From Rudanella lutea DSM 19387 (GTDB taxonomy: Bacteria; Bacteroidota; Bacteroidia; Cytophagales; Spirosomataceae): a stretch of 64,000 nucleotides of DNA. This document shows, piece after piece, positions 24,171 to 33,225 of this stretch (its first letter is position 1; each line of letters opens with the position of its first letter). The DNA is taken from positions 105,694 to 169,693 of the forward strand of contig NZ_KB913013.1 in NCBI RefSeq assembly GCF_000383955.1. The letters run 5' to 3'. The position numbers and the translations under genes are program-made. Under the pieces are notes generated by a model. The model had not been told where the DNA came from. It ran no database searches and saw only the letters and a program-made list of their open reading frames with translations.

Positions 24171-26411
24171 ATGAAAAAACAGGTATGTATGCTGCTGGTT
24201 ACGGCCTTTTCCGTTGCAGCAGCCCAGGCTCAGACGATTACGGGTGTGGTACGCGATGCCACTTCCGATGCCCCGATCACCGACGTGACGGTTCAGCTAC
24301 GGGGTACCGGCCGGGGCACCCGCACCGATGTAACGGGCGGTTTCGGGCTGGAGAGCGTTCCGAAAACAACACCCGTCCTGCGGGTTACCTCGGTCGGCTA
24401 TGAACCACTCGACATACCGGTTGATCCCAATGGACAGCGGGTAGTGGTCCGGCTGAAACCGAGCGTGGTGCAACTCAATGGGCAGACCGTCACGACGGCC
24501 CAACGCACCGAGACGGCCGATTTCGACCGGCCCGAGGTAACGTCGGTGCTTTCTGCGCGTGCTCTGCGGCAGCGGGCACCCCGCACCGTGCCGGAAGCTC
24601 TGTTTGGTACCACGGGGGTATTTATCCAGAAAACCAACCACGGGGGCGGCTCGCCCTTTGTGCGGGGGCTGACCGGACAACAAACACTCTTATTGGTAGA
24701 TGGTATCCGGCTCAATAACGGCACGTTTCGATCAGGGCCTAACCAATACCTGAACACGATTGACCCCCAGAGTGTGAGTCAGATTGAGGTGGTGCGGAGT
24801 ACTGGCTCGGTGGCTTACGGCTCCGATGCCATCGGTGGCGTGGTGAATGTGCTCACCAAAACCCCGCAATTCGCCGACGCGCCGACGGTTTCGGGCAGTG
24901 CATTCGCCAAACTGGCTACGCAGGGCATGGAGTACAGCGGCCGCATGGAGCTGGGATATTCAAGCCGGTCGGTAGCGGTTGGGGGAGGGTTGGCCTACCG
25001 TAAATTCGGGGATCTGGTGGCCGGGCGGGGTCTCGGCCGACTGGCCCCAACGGGTTACTCCCAATTATCGGGCGATGTAAAAGCCCGCTTCCGGCTCTCA
25101 GAGCGAACTCTGGCTACGGTGGCTTATCAGGATCTGAGCCAGGATAGCGTGCCCTTGTATCACCGGGTTCGGCTCGAAAATTACCAGTACGCTCAGTTTG
25201 ACCCGCAACGCCGACAATTAGCCTACGCCCGGCTCGAACGCTCGTTTTCGTATCGGTTTTTAGAGTCGGTGCAACTGACGGCTTCGTGGCAGCAGCAGTC
25301 TGAGGGGCGGCAGAGCAGGCGCAATAACAACCCGACGGCCGTTCTCGAAAATGATCAGACCCGCACCACCGGCCTGACCCTGCTTGCCTTGGCGCAACCG
25401 GCTTCGTTCTGGCGTATGCAGACAGGAATTGACTGGTATGCCGACCGGGTGCGGAGCCGACGTGAAGACTTGAATACGCAAACCGGGGCTGCTGTGGCCA
25501 AGCGTGGCCTGTACCCCGACCGGGCGTCGATGAACAGCCTGGCGGTGTTTTCGTTGCATACGCTCACGTTCGACCGGCTCACGCTGACGGGTGGGGCCCG
25601 GTATCAGGCCAATGCCGTTACGGTGCCTGAGGTGCAACCGGGCGGGGCTACCATCCGGCCCTCGGCGCTGGTGGGTAATGTGGGCGCGTCGTATGCTGTT
25701 TGGCCGTCTTTGCGGGTATTTGGCTCGGTTCAGTCGGCGTTTCGGTCGCCCAATATCGACGATCTGGGCACGCTCGGTATTGTCGATTTTCGCTACGAAG
25801 TACCCAATACGAACCTGCGTCCTGAGCGCTCGCTCAATACCGAAGCCGGTATTAAGCTCCGCCATAAGCAACTGGCCCTCACCTTGCTCGGGTACCATAA
25901 TCGACTCACCGATTTTATCAGCCGCGTTCGGCAGGGTAAAGATTCCCTGCAGGGGTACCCGGTGTATCTGAAACAGAACAGTGCCAAATCGTTTATCCGG
26001 GGCTTAGAGGGCGATATCGAATACGGTATCAGTAGCCGCTTGCTGGCTTACGCGGGGGCATCGTACACCTACGGCCAAAACGTAACGGCCAACGAGCCCT
26101 TCCGCCGGATTCCGCCCCTCAACGGGCGTGTAGGTCTTTCGTATACCGCTTCGGGCTGGTGGCTACGGGGCGAGTGGGTGTGGGCCGGTGCGCAAACCCG
26201 GCTCGCCAAAGGCGATCAGGACGATAACCGGATTGCTAAGGGCGGCACCCCCGGCTGGCAGGTGCTGAATCTGAACGGTGGCTACCGCTGGCGCTGGCTC
26301 ACCCTCAGTGCCGAACTGCAAAACCTGATGGATGAAGCCTACCGCACCCACGGCTCAGGTGTAGACGGCGTAGGGCGTAGTGCCTGGCTGTCGGTATTGG
26401 TGAACTGGTAA
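24171..26411 (+). CDS. TonB-dependent outer-membrane receptor
   Basis: 746 residues. Signal peptide (MKKQVCMLLVTAFSVAAAQAQ), then a carboxypeptidase-regulatory-like domain (TITGVVRDATSDAPITDVTVQLRG), a plug (VPEALFGTTGVFIQKTNHGGGSPFVRGLTGQQ; IDPQSVSQIEVVRSTGSVAYGSDAIGGVVNV) and a 22-strand barrel (RNLRPERSLNTEAGIK region) ending WLSVLVNW. It imports a bulky ligand with TonB energy. Being inside a phosphonate operon directly after an exported phosphoesterase, it probably imports a phosphonate or phosphonolipid fragment rather than a siderophore. No SusD partner follows, so it is not a SusC-type system. Confidence 0.93.
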   Translation: MKKQVCMLLVTAFSVAAAQAQTITGVVRDATSDAPITDVTVQLRGTGRGTRTDVTGGFGLESVPKTTPVLRVTSVGYEPLDIPVDPNGQRVVVRLKPSVVQLNGQTVTTAQRTETADFDRPEVTSVLSARALRQRAPRTVPEALFGTTGVFIQKTNHGGGSPFVRGLTGQQTLLLVDGIRLNNGTFRSGPNQYLNTIDPQSVSQIEVVRSTGSVAYGSDAIGGVVNVLTKTPQFADAPTVSGSAFAKLATQGMEYSGRMELGYSSRSVAVGGGLAYRKFGDLVAGRGLGRLAPTGYSQLSGDVKARFRLSERTLATVAYQDLSQDSVPLYHRVRLENYQYAQFDPQRRQLAYARLERSFSYRFLESVQLTASWQQQSEGRQSRRNNNPTAVLENDQTRTTGLTLLALAQPASFWRMQTGIDWYADRVRSRREDLNTQTGAAVAKRGLYPDRASMNSLAVFSLHTLTFDRLTLTGGARYQANAVTVPEVQPGGATIRPSALVGNVGASYAVWPSLRVFGSVQSAFRSPNIDDLGTLGIVDFRYEVPNTNLRPERSLNTEAGIKLRHKQLALTLLGYHNRLTDFISRVRQGKDSLQGYPVYLKQNSAKSFIRGLEGDIEYGISSRLLAYAGASYTYGQNVTANEPFRRIPPLNGRVGLSYTASGWWLRGEWVWAGAQTRLAKGDQDDNRIAKGGTPGWQVLNLNGGYRWRWLTLSAELQNLMDEAYRTHGSGVDGVGRSAWLSVLVNW

Positions 26412-26450
26412 TCAGACAGGACGACAAAACTCCTTTGCCGGTTGGGTAAA

Positions 26451-27749
26451 ATGCCGTTTATTGCCAGTCCGATGCTTAAAAAACTACTTCGTCAGCCCGT
26501 TGCGTTTGCCTTATTTGGCGCAACAGCCGCCTTCTGTACCTATGCCTGTGCGTACGCGTTTCGGAAAAGTATCACGGCGACTACGTTTGAAGGAATGGCC
26601 TTTGCCGGTATCAATTACAAAATCTGGCTCATCACGGCGCAGGTGCTCGGTTATGCCTTGTCCAAACGCATCGGGGTCAAAGTCATTTCGGAGATGCCGG
26701 CCGGGCAGCGGGCGTTGCGAATTTTGCAGCTAATCGGCTTGGCCGAATTGGCGTTGCTGGCTTTTGCCGTGGTACCTGCTCCCTGGAATATCCCGTTTTT
26801 GTTGCTCAATGGCCTGCCCCTGGGTATGGTGTACGGCATTGTTCTGGGCTTTCTGGAAGGTCGGCGGCAAACCGATGCGATGGTAGCGGGGCTGACGGCT
26901 TCCTTTATTTTCGCGTCAGGGTTTGTGAAAACCGTGGCCCTCATGCTGATTGCCAACTGGGGTGTATCGGAGTTTTGGGTGCCTGCCCTCACCGGAGGTC
27001 TGTTTGTGGTGCCCCTGCTGGTGTCGGTCTATGCCCTGACCCTGTTACCCCCGCCCACCTCCGCCGACCGGCTCGAACGCACCGACCGCCAACCCATGAA
27101 CGCCGATCAACGCCATCAGTTTGTCCGTAATTTTGGCGGTGGCTTGCTCGCCTTTATCGCTTCGTATGTTCTGCTGACGGCTTTTCGCGACTTCCGTGAT
27201 AATTTTGGACCGGAGATTCTGAAATCGGTCGGCATTACCAATCCCGGCATATTCACTCAGGCCGAAACGACGGTAGCCGTAGTAACGCTGGGGGTAATGG
27301 CCTTGTTGCAACTGGTAAAAAACCATTTTCGGGCCTTTCAGCTCATCAATGCCATCATGATTGGGGCGTCGGTGCTGGTGGGGGTGAGTACATGGCTGTT
27401 TCAGCAGGGAAGTATGTCGGCGGGTACCTGGTTTACGCTGGTGGGCGTGGGGCTGTACGCGGCTTACGTGCCCTGCAACGGTCTGTATTTTGAGCGGCTG
27501 GTGGCCGCTTTTCGCTACGTCAGCACCGTCGGGTTTGTGGTGACCCTGGCCGATTGGTGGGGGTATCTGGGCAGTGTAGGGGTTCTGTTGTACAAGAACT
27601 TCGGGCAGCCATCCATCAGCTTTCTCGACTTTTTCGTGTACGCAGCTTACGGGCTATCGGTAGGGTACGCCCTGCTGGTGGGTGTTGCATACATCGCTTT
27701 TGCCCGTAAGTTTGCCCAACGTTCGGTGCCGCAGGCAGTGGATGTGTAA
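26451..27749 (+). CDS. DUF5690-family MFS-like inner-membrane protein
   Basis: About 432 residues from ATG 26451; ATG 26472 (MLKKLLRQPVAFALFG) is equally plausible. Eleven to twelve membrane segments with an MFS-like two-half layout and a cytosolic middle loop (TSADRLERTDRQPMNADQRHQ). The N-terminal TYACAYAFRKSITATTFEG resembles the start of glycerol-3-phosphate/phosphonate-type MFS carriers. Placed between the receptor and the cytosolic phosphonate enzymes, it is the obvious candidate for moving the phosphonate across the inner membrane. The family name is from memory; transport of phosphonate is inference. Confidence 0.8.
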   Translation: MPFIASPMLKKLLRQPVAFALFGATAAFCTYACAYAFRKSITATTFEGMAFAGINYKIWLITAQVLGYALSKRIGVKVISEMPAGQRALRILQLIGLAELALLAFAVVPAPWNIPFLLLNGLPLGMVYGIVLGFLEGRRQTDAMVAGLTASFIFASGFVKTVALMLIANWGVSEFWVPALTGGLFVVPLLVSVYALTLLPPPTSADRLERTDRQPMNADQRHQFVRNFGGGLLAFIASYVLLTAFRDFRDNFGPEILKSVGITNPGIFTQAETTVAVVTLGVMALLQLVKNHFRAFQLINAIMIGASVLVGVSTWLFQQGSMSAGTWFTLVGVGLYAAYVPCNGLYFERLVAAFRYVSTVGFVVTLADWWGYLGSVGVLLYKNFGQPSISFLDFFVYAAYGLSVGYALLVGVAYIAFARKFAQRSVPQAVDV

Positions 27750-27836
27750 GTGATTGAGCGTTTTTTTGCCGAATACAACCCAAACGAGTCTGGTTGCTTA
27801 ACCAGCCCTTCCATTTTTACCAGTAACGATAAGCGA

Positions 27837-28574
27837 ATGAAGCTACCATCTACAAAGCCACCTGTTCAGTTAGTGATTTTCGACATGGCGGGTACGACTG
27901 TTGCCGATGAGCACGAAGTAGAAGCCTGTTTTGCGCAGGCGGCTGCCGAAACCGGCCTCACGGTGTCGGCCGAGCGTATTCTGGCCATGCAGGGTATGGG
28001 CAAGCGGCATGTGTTTGATCTGCTCTGGCGCGAGCAACTGGCGCACCCTACGGCCGACACAACCCGGTACGTGGAGCGTTCGTACCAACGGTTTACGGAG
28101 GTGCTCGAAGACCATTACCGCAACAATCCGGTACACCCTACCGACGGATGCCTGGAAACCTTTGCTTTTCTGCACCTGCTCAAAATTCCCATTGCCCTCA
28201 CAACGGGCTTCTACCGGTCGGTGACCAACATTATTCTGGGCCAGCTGGGTTGGCTCGATGACCTGAATGAGCGGTTTGAAGGCACCGAGGAGTCGGTTAT
28301 TCAATTGAGTGTGACGAGTGATGAGGTAGAAGAAGGCCGCCCCCGGCCGTTTATGATTCAGAAAGCCATGCAGCATTTCGGCGTGACCGATACGCAGGCT
28401 GTGATCAATATTGGCGATACGCCTTCGGACCTCCTGTCGGGTCAGGCGGCTGGTATCTGGTATAACCTCGGCCTGACCAATGGCACCCATACCCGGCAGC
28501 AACTGGAGCCTTACCCGCATTACCATTTGCTCAATTCCCTCACCGAACTGCCCGAATTTATTCGCTCCATCTGA
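27837..28574 (+). CDS. PhnX-like HAD hydrolase (phosphonatase-like)
   Basis: 245 residues from ATG 27837. HAD motif I is FDMAGTTVAD, where the Asp-x-Ala-Gly-Thr form is that of phosphonoacetaldehyde hydrolases. The cap segment AMQGMGKRHVFDLL keeps a Lys at the place of the Schiff-base Lys of PhnX (MGLLKIDHV in that enzyme). Motif II is in ALTTGFYRS, motif III/IV in INIGDTPSDLLSGQAAG. Predicted to split phosphonoacetaldehyde or a related aldehyde into acetaldehyde and phosphate in the cytosol. Its stop overlaps the start of the FAD oxidoreductase by 1 nt (TGATG), implying coupled translation. Confidence 0.88.
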   Translation: MKLPSTKPPVQLVIFDMAGTTVADEHEVEACFAQAAAETGLTVSAERILAMQGMGKRHVFDLLWREQLAHPTADTTRYVERSYQRFTEVLEDHYRNNPVHPTDGCLETFAFLHLLKIPIALTTGFYRSVTNIILGQLGWLDDLNERFEGTEESVIQLSVTSDEVEEGRPRPFMIQKAMQHFGVTDTQAVINIGDTPSDLLSGQAAGIWYNLGLTNGTHTRQQLEPYPHYHLLNSLTELPEFIRSI

Positions 28575-29713
28575 TGCCTGTTTACGATCTGATTATTGTG
28601 GGGGCGGGGGCTCTCGGAACGTTTCATGCGTACCATGCCGCTAAAGCGGGCAAACGGGTACTGTTGCTTGAAAAAGATAACCGGCCGGTAAGCTCTACCG
28701 TCCGCAATTTTGGGCAGGTGGTGCCCTCCGGCCTGTCGGGACAGTGGTACACGTTTGGTCGACGCAGCCTTGAGATTTACCGGGAGATTCAGGCGCAGAC
28801 CGATATTTCGGTGCGGCAAAATGGATCGGTTTATATAGCCTCCGATGCCGATGAGTGGGCGTTAGCCAACGAACTGTACGACCGCCGACGGGCCGATGGT
28901 TACCCTTGTGCGTTGTTATCAGCCGCGCAAACAATCGCCCGGTATCCGTATCTGCGTCCTGAATATGTGCAGGGGGCCTTACTATTTCCCGACGAGGTAA
29001 GCGTAGAGCCCGACCGCATGATTTACCGCGTCATCGACTTTGTGGTTGCCCGCTACGGGGTTACGTACCTGCCCAATGCGGCTGTTGTTGCGTGTGAATC
29101 GGGGCAGGGGCGGGCCAAGATCCAACTGGCAGATGGCCGGTCGTTTGAGGCCGAGCGGGTGCTTATCGCCAATGGCTACGAATTCCGGTTGCTGTACCCG
29201 CAACTGTTTGCGCAGAGCGGCCTTGTAGTCAGCAAGCTGCAAATGATGCAAACGGTACCCATGCCCGAGCTTGCCATGTCCGGTAATATTCTGACGGGAC
29301 TAACCATCCGGCGGTACGAGTCATTTGCCGAGTGCCCTTCGTACGGTAGCTTGAGTACACCCGAACACCTGCGCGAGTTGAAGAAATGGGGCATTCACGT
29401 GTTATTCAAACAAGCCCTCGATGGGTCTATCATCATTGGCGACTCACACGAGTACGCACCCGCTAATCAGATCGACGACTTGGGGTTTGATACAAAAGAT
29501 GCCGTAAACACGCTCATTCTGAACGAAGCTGCGCGGATTGTCAACTTCCCCGTCAACCGAATTGCCCGGACATGGGCGGGCCTGTACGCCCAAACTGCCG
29601 ACGAAATTTACGAGCATTGGATCGATGACCACATTCAGATTGTCACCGGAATTGGGGGCAAAGGCATGACGTCATCGGCCGGGTATGCCGAGCAGTCGGT
29701 AGTAGTGCGGTAA
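28574..29713 (+). CDS. FAD-dependent amine oxidoreductase of the phosphonate-linked TIGR03364 type
   Basis: 379 residues of DAO fold. The FAD loop is LIIVGAGALGTFHAYHAAKAG with LLLEKD; the subfamily signature STVRNFGQVVPSGLSG follows, and the C-terminal GGKGMTSSAGYAEQ closes the FAD site. Members of this family next to phosphonatase genes have been shown or proposed to oxidise aminoethylphosphonate or its N-methyl form to phosphonoacetaldehyde (PbfD). That product would be the substrate of the HAD enzyme encoded just upstream. Last gene of the operon; a hairpin follows. Confidence 0.88.
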   Translation: MPVYDLIIVGAGALGTFHAYHAAKAGKRVLLLEKDNRPVSSTVRNFGQVVPSGLSGQWYTFGRRSLEIYREIQAQTDISVRQNGSVYIASDADEWALANELYDRRRADGYPCALLSAAQTIARYPYLRPEYVQGALLFPDEVSVEPDRMIYRVIDFVVARYGVTYLPNAAVVACESGQGRAKIQLADGRSFEAERVLIANGYEFRLLYPQLFAQSGLVVSKLQMMQTVPMPELAMSGNILTGLTIRRYESFAECPSYGSLSTPEHLRELKKWGIHVLFKQALDGSIIIGDSHEYAPANQIDDLGFDTKDAVNTLILNEAARIVNFPVNRIARTWAGLYAQTADEIYEHWIDDHIQIVTGIGGKGMTSSAGYAEQSVVVR

Positions 29714-29751
29714 ACTTTGTTCAGATTACACCTTAGGTTGTTGTATAAAAT

Positions 29752-29782
29752 AGAGGGGCCTGTCCGGAACGGACAGGCCCCT
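29752..29782. terminator. hairpin ending the phosphonate operon
   Basis: Perfect 13-bp stem GAGGGGCCTGTCC / GGACAGGCCCCTC with a 5-nt loop GGAAC, between two convergent genes. No T-run on the plus side (TCGTGCG follows); on the minus strand TATTTTAT follows. Probably a shared transcript end. Confidence 0.75.
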
Positions 29783-29804
29783 CGTGCGTGTGAAGCGGTG
29801 CCCA

Positions 29805-30731
29805 TTAAACCCCAACGCGCTCCAGCAGTGCTTTAGTTTTCTTGATGCCTTCGTATTCATCAACCTTGCTGCCTTCGTACTCAATGCCCACAATGCCCCG
29901 GAACCGAGCCTCTTTCAGAATTTTCATCATGCGGGCGTAGTCGGTCTCAATGCAGTTGCCTTGTTCGTCGAAGTCGTATGCTTTGGCTGATACGCCCTTG
30001 GCATAGACCATTAGTTCCTGTGTGCCCTGGTAGCGGTCGTACGATTCGTCGCAAATCCGGCCATTGTCTTTGTTCCGCCGGATACAGAAGTTACCGAAGT
30101 CGGGCAGGGTACCCACGTTCTTTTTGCCAACCTGCTTCATGACGTCGGTAAGCCACCTTCCGTTCGATGAGTAACCGCCGTGGTTCTCCACAATCACGTT
30201 GATGCCGGTTTTCTGGGCAAATTCACCTAACCGGCCCAATCCGTCGATGGCTGCTTTGGCCACCTCTTCGGCGGTGCCGTTGCCGTACGCATTGACCCGG
30301 ATGGTTTTGCAACCGAGATACTTGGCACAGTCGACCCACTTTTTATGGTTTTCTACGGCCTGATTCCGTTTGGTATCGTCAAGCTCGCCCAGGCCACCTT
30401 CCCCGTCGATCATGATCAGGTGGTTTTTCACACCATTGTCTTTGCAGCGCATCAGGAGTTCGTCGAGGTAAGCCTTATCCTGCGCTTTGTCTTTGAAAAA
30501 TTGATTGACGTACTCAACGATGCTGATGCCAAACTCGTTTTTGGCCAGCGCCGGAAAGTCAAGATTTGTGATTTTCTTGGCAAACAGGGCTTTATGGAGC
30601 GACCATTCGGCCAGCGAAATGTCGAAAAAAGGCTTCTTCGCTGCCGATTCCGCAAAGGCATCCGGCAGGAGGGTAGCACCCGCAGTAAAGGCGGCCGCCT
30701 GCTTCAAAAAAGAACGTCGGTTCGTAAACAT
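29805..30731 (-). CDS. Tat-exported sugar phosphate isomerase/epimerase-like TIM barrel protein
   Basis: 308 residues. Twin-arginine signal [19 protein letters not shown] with cleavage after DAFA. The mature part is an AP-endonuclease-2/xylose-isomerase-like TIM barrel: [39 protein letters not shown] (metal-binding Glu and His), [11 protein letters not shown] and the terminal [10 protein letters not shown]. These periplasmic proteins are common in Bacteroidota sugar catabolism; the substrate cannot be read from sequence. Confidence 0.88.
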   Translation of the reverse strand: MFTNRRSFLKQAAAFTAGATLLPDAFAESAAKKPFFDISLAEWSLHKALFAKKITNLDFPALAKNEFGISIVEYVNQFFKDKAQDKAYLDELLMRCKDNGVKNHLIMIDGEGGLGELDDTKRNQAVENHKKWVDCAKYLGCKTIRVNAYGNGTAEEVAKAAIDGLGRLGEFAQKTGINVIVENHGGYSSNGRWLTDVMKQVGKKNVGTLPDFGNFCIRRNKDNGRICDESYDRYQGTQELMVYAKGVSAKAYDFDEQGNCIETDYARMMKILKEARFRGIVGIEYEGSKVDEYEGIKKTKALLERVGV

Positions 30732-30778
30732 AGGGTTTGTCGGTATATCCGCTAAAAATAGCGTTTGGTCAGGTCAAT

Positions 30779-30809
30779 AAAAAAGCTGACCGTATAGCGG
30801 CCAGCCTTT
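30779..30809 (-). terminator. terminator of the cation efflux gene
   Basis: Minus strand reads AAAGGCTGGCCGCTATACGG then TCAGCTTTTTT: stem AAAGCTGaCCG / CGGcCAGCCTTT with a 5-nt loop and a run of six Ts. About 150 nt beyond the stop of the CDF gene; the stretch 30810-30958 is AT-rich and empty. Confidence 0.65.
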
Positions 30810-30958
30810 CCGATATGAATACAACCTGAATTATAGCAATAACCAGAGAAAAATTTGTATAAAACTGATTATTGAAATTCAGATTTCCAAATTATTGATC
30901 GAAACTTATTTAAAATTGACCCCTGCTTTTTTCGTACATCCGAGCAAACAATTGTAAA

Positions 30959-31966
30959 TCAAATGGTTTGTGGATCGACGGGGACAAAATGTTTTTGGTT
31001 GAGGGGCAGGTTGGCGGCCGTCCATTCGACATCACGTACAAACGGAAAGGCTCGTACGGGGCAGTCGGCCACCCGGCAATAGTGACAGCACTCTTTCAGG
31101 CACGGGTCGGTATGGACAAAAATCTCGACCTCGCTGTTGGATGCTTCTTTCAAGGCATCTTCAAACGTGTGTACCTCGTTATGCACCTGTACCAGATCCC
31201 AATAGTAAGGTAGGGTAAGGTGGCAGTCGATGTGCAGATCGGCCCCGTACTTTTGTACCCGTAGGTTGTGCACATCAATCCAGTTGGGGCTTTTTCGGAT
31301 GTTCAGCACCTTGACCACCCGGTTGAGCGTCGGCCCATCGGTTTCGTCCATGAGCCGGGCTACCGACTGCCGGGTAATGTGGAAGCCGTTGTAAATGATG
31401 ATCATGGCCAGACCGAGCGACAACACCCCGTCGATCCAGCCCAGGCCTGTAAGCCACACGAGCCCAATGCCAACTACCACAACGGTACTGCTGATGCTAT
31501 CGGTAAGCAGGTGCCGACCGTCGGCCGTGAGTGCCATCGAATCGGTGTTGCGGCCTGTAATTACGAGTCGCCAGCCCACAAAGGCATTCACGGCGGTGGT
31601 AGCGGCTACAATCACGATACCCCAATCCAGATTCTGCAAGTCGCGGGGCTCAAAAAAACTGAAAGCCGCTTCGATCAGGATAAAAATGCCGGCCGACAGA
31701 ATCAGTGCCCCCTCAAAGCCTGACGACAAAAACTCAATTTTGCCATGCCCATACGGGTGATTCTGGTCGCGGGGTTGCCCCGATAGGTAAATGCTGTAGA
31801 AGGCAAAGGCGCTACCGACTACATTGACGATGGATTCAAGGGCGTCGGTCAGGATTGCCGTTGAGTTGGTCAGGTAGTAAGCAACTACTTTCAGGACAAA
31901 CAGGACCACACTCAGCACGAGCGACACGCTCATCCATCGGTATTTGGTCAATTGGTTGGATTGCAT
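30959..31966 (-). CDS. cation diffusion facilitator (CDF) family efflux transporter
   Basis: 335 residues. Six membrane segments; TM2 carries NSTAILTDALESIVNVVGSAFAF and TM5 ALTADGRHLLTDSISS, placing the zinc-site Asp/His pairs (xxxD and HxxxD) of the family. The C-terminal cytosolic domain (NWIDVHNLRVQKYGADLHIDCHLTLPYY; EVHTFEDAL; VEIFVHTDPC) is a CDF dimerisation domain, followed by an extra Cys-rich tail CLKECCHYCRVADCPVRAFPF not usual for the family and possibly metal-binding. It exports Zn or a similar divalent cation against protons. Confidence 0.92.
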   Translation of the reverse strand: MQSNQLTKYRWMSVSLVLSVVLFVLKVVAYYLTNSTAILTDALESIVNVVGSAFAFYSIYLSGQPRDQNHPYGHGKIEFLSSGFEGALILSAGIFILIEAAFSFFEPRDLQNLDWGIVIVAATTAVNAFVGWRLVITGRNTDSMALTADGRHLLTDSISSTVVVVGIGLVWLTGLGWIDGVLSLGLAMIIIYNGFHITRQSVARLMDETDGPTLNRVVKVLNIRKSPNWIDVHNLRVQKYGADLHIDCHLTLPYYWDLVQVHNEVHTFEDALKEASNSEVEIFVHTDPCLKECCHYCRVADCPVRAFPFVRDVEWTAANLPLNQKHFVPVDPQTI

Positions 31967-32038
31967 TGAGTCAATGAAGTCGGTAATCGTAGGATAAAGG
32001 TAGCTATTTCGAGACGAAAAAGCCGTATTTTAGCCCGT

Positions 32039-32587
32039 ATGAATGCATCTGAAAACCCCTGGAAAACACACACATCAACCGTTGTTTACGATAATAACTG
32101 GCTTACAATCAGGCATGAAGAAGTCACAACGCCGGCCGGTACACCGGGTATTTACGGTGTTGTGAGCTTCAAGAACAAAGCCGTTGGGGTGGTGCCCATC
32201 GATGCCGAGGGAAATATCTATCTGGTTGGACAATACCGATATACGTTGAACGAATACTCCTGGGAGATCCCGGAAGGTGGTTGCCCTATTGGTACCGATC
32301 CGCTTGATTCCGCCAAGCGCGAACTGAAAGAAGAAACCGGTCTCGAAGCCCGCCGGTGGACACCGATAGCCCGGATTCACACCTCCAACTCAGCTACCGA
32401 CGAAGAGGGCTTTATTTTTCTGGCTCAGGACCTCGTGCAGGGTGAGCAGGAACCCGAAGATACCGAAGACCTACAGGTCCGCAAAGTGCCCCTGACTGAG
32501 GCCGTTCGGATGGTGATGGCGAGCGAAATTACCGACGCAATCAGCATGACCGCCATTTTGATGGTTAGTAGAACCCTCGGTGTATGA
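32039..32587 (+). CDS. NUDIX hydrolase, ADP-ribose pyrophosphatase-like
   Basis: 182 residues. The NUDIX box is GGCPIGTDPLDSAKRELKEE followed by TGL; REL-x-EE-x-G is intact but the first Glu of the consensus is Thr here. The flanking regions (VGVVPIDAEGNIYLVGQYRY; EYSWEIPEGG) match ADP-ribose/ADP-sugar pyrophosphatases. It hydrolyses nucleoside-diphosphate-linked sugars in the cytosol. Its stop overlaps the LysE-family gene start (ATGA), so the two are co-expressed. Confidence 0.9.
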   Translation: MNASENPWKTHTSTVVYDNNWLTIRHEEVTTPAGTPGIYGVVSFKNKAVGVVPIDAEGNIYLVGQYRYTLNEYSWEIPEGGCPIGTDPLDSAKRELKEETGLEARRWTPIARIHTSNSATDEEGFIFLAQDLVQGEQEPEDTEDLQVRKVPLTEAVRMVMASEITDAISMTAILMVSRTLGV

Positions 32588-33222
32588 TTGAAGCTTTATT
32601 CTACGGCCTGCTGACGGGCTTTCTGCTCTGCCTTACGTTTGGTACTGTGTTTTTTTCGCTGTTACAGAATAGCGTCGATAATGGCTATCGGGCGGGGATC
32701 AAAATTGCGTTCGGCGTGGTCGTCTGCGATATGCTGTTTGTGGCTTCGGCCTTGTTCGGTACGTCGTTTCTGCCCAAAATTGAAGGGTTCGACGTACTGC
32801 TGACGCTTGTAGGGGTAATTTTTCTGGTAGCTATCGGACTGGCCAATTTGCTCAAGGGGACTCCCCGGCTGGCCTACCCCAAAACCCGGTTTGGTAATTT
32901 TCTGTATTACTTCTGGACGGGTTTTCTGCTCAACGGGCTCAATCCCATCAACTTTATTACCTGGGTTACGCTGGCGGCTTATCTGCGCAACTCGCTACAC
33001 TACACCCTCGATCGGCAAATGGCGTTTATGGCTATGAGTCTGGTTGGCATTTTTCTGACTGAGTCGGCACTGGCCTTATCGGCACACAAACTCAAACGAC
33101 TTTTCACACCTCGAGTAGTGCTCAACTTCAACCGGATTACCGGCATTGTGTTTCTGGGTATCGCGGCCAATCTGGCCTGGACACGGCTGTACCAGCCGCT
33201 TATGAATTTGATGAACTGGTAA
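32584..33222 (+). CDS. LysE-family amino-acid exporter-like protein
   Basis: 212 residues, about six membrane segments. The N-terminus (LLTGFLLCLTFGTVFFSLLQNSVDNGYRAG) matches the LysE/RhtB motif that follows the first membrane helix, and NPINFITWVTL matches the family's conserved Asn-Pro motif in the fourth helix. Predicted inner-membrane exporter of an amino acid or similar small molecule. Overlaps the NUDIX gene by 4 nt. Its stop is 4 nt from the convergent TPR gene's stop. Confidence 0.87.
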   Translation: MIEALFYGLLTGFLLCLTFGTVFFSLLQNSVDNGYRAGIKIAFGVVVCDMLFVASALFGTSFLPKIEGFDVLLTLVGVIFLVAIGLANLLKGTPRLAYPKTRFGNFLYYFWTGFLLNGLNPINFITWVTLAAYLRNSLHYTLDRQMAFMAMSLVGIFLTESALALSAHKLKRLFTPRVVLNFNRITGIVFLGIAANLAWTRLYQPLMNLMNW

Positions 33223-33225
33223 ACC

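Noticed and set aside
32260-32350. NUDIX box of the first NUDIX protein missing its first Glu
   Set aside because: The Thr variant seems tolerated in ADP-sugar pyrophosphatases; the catalytic REL-x-EE-x-G is intact, so not treated as loss of function.
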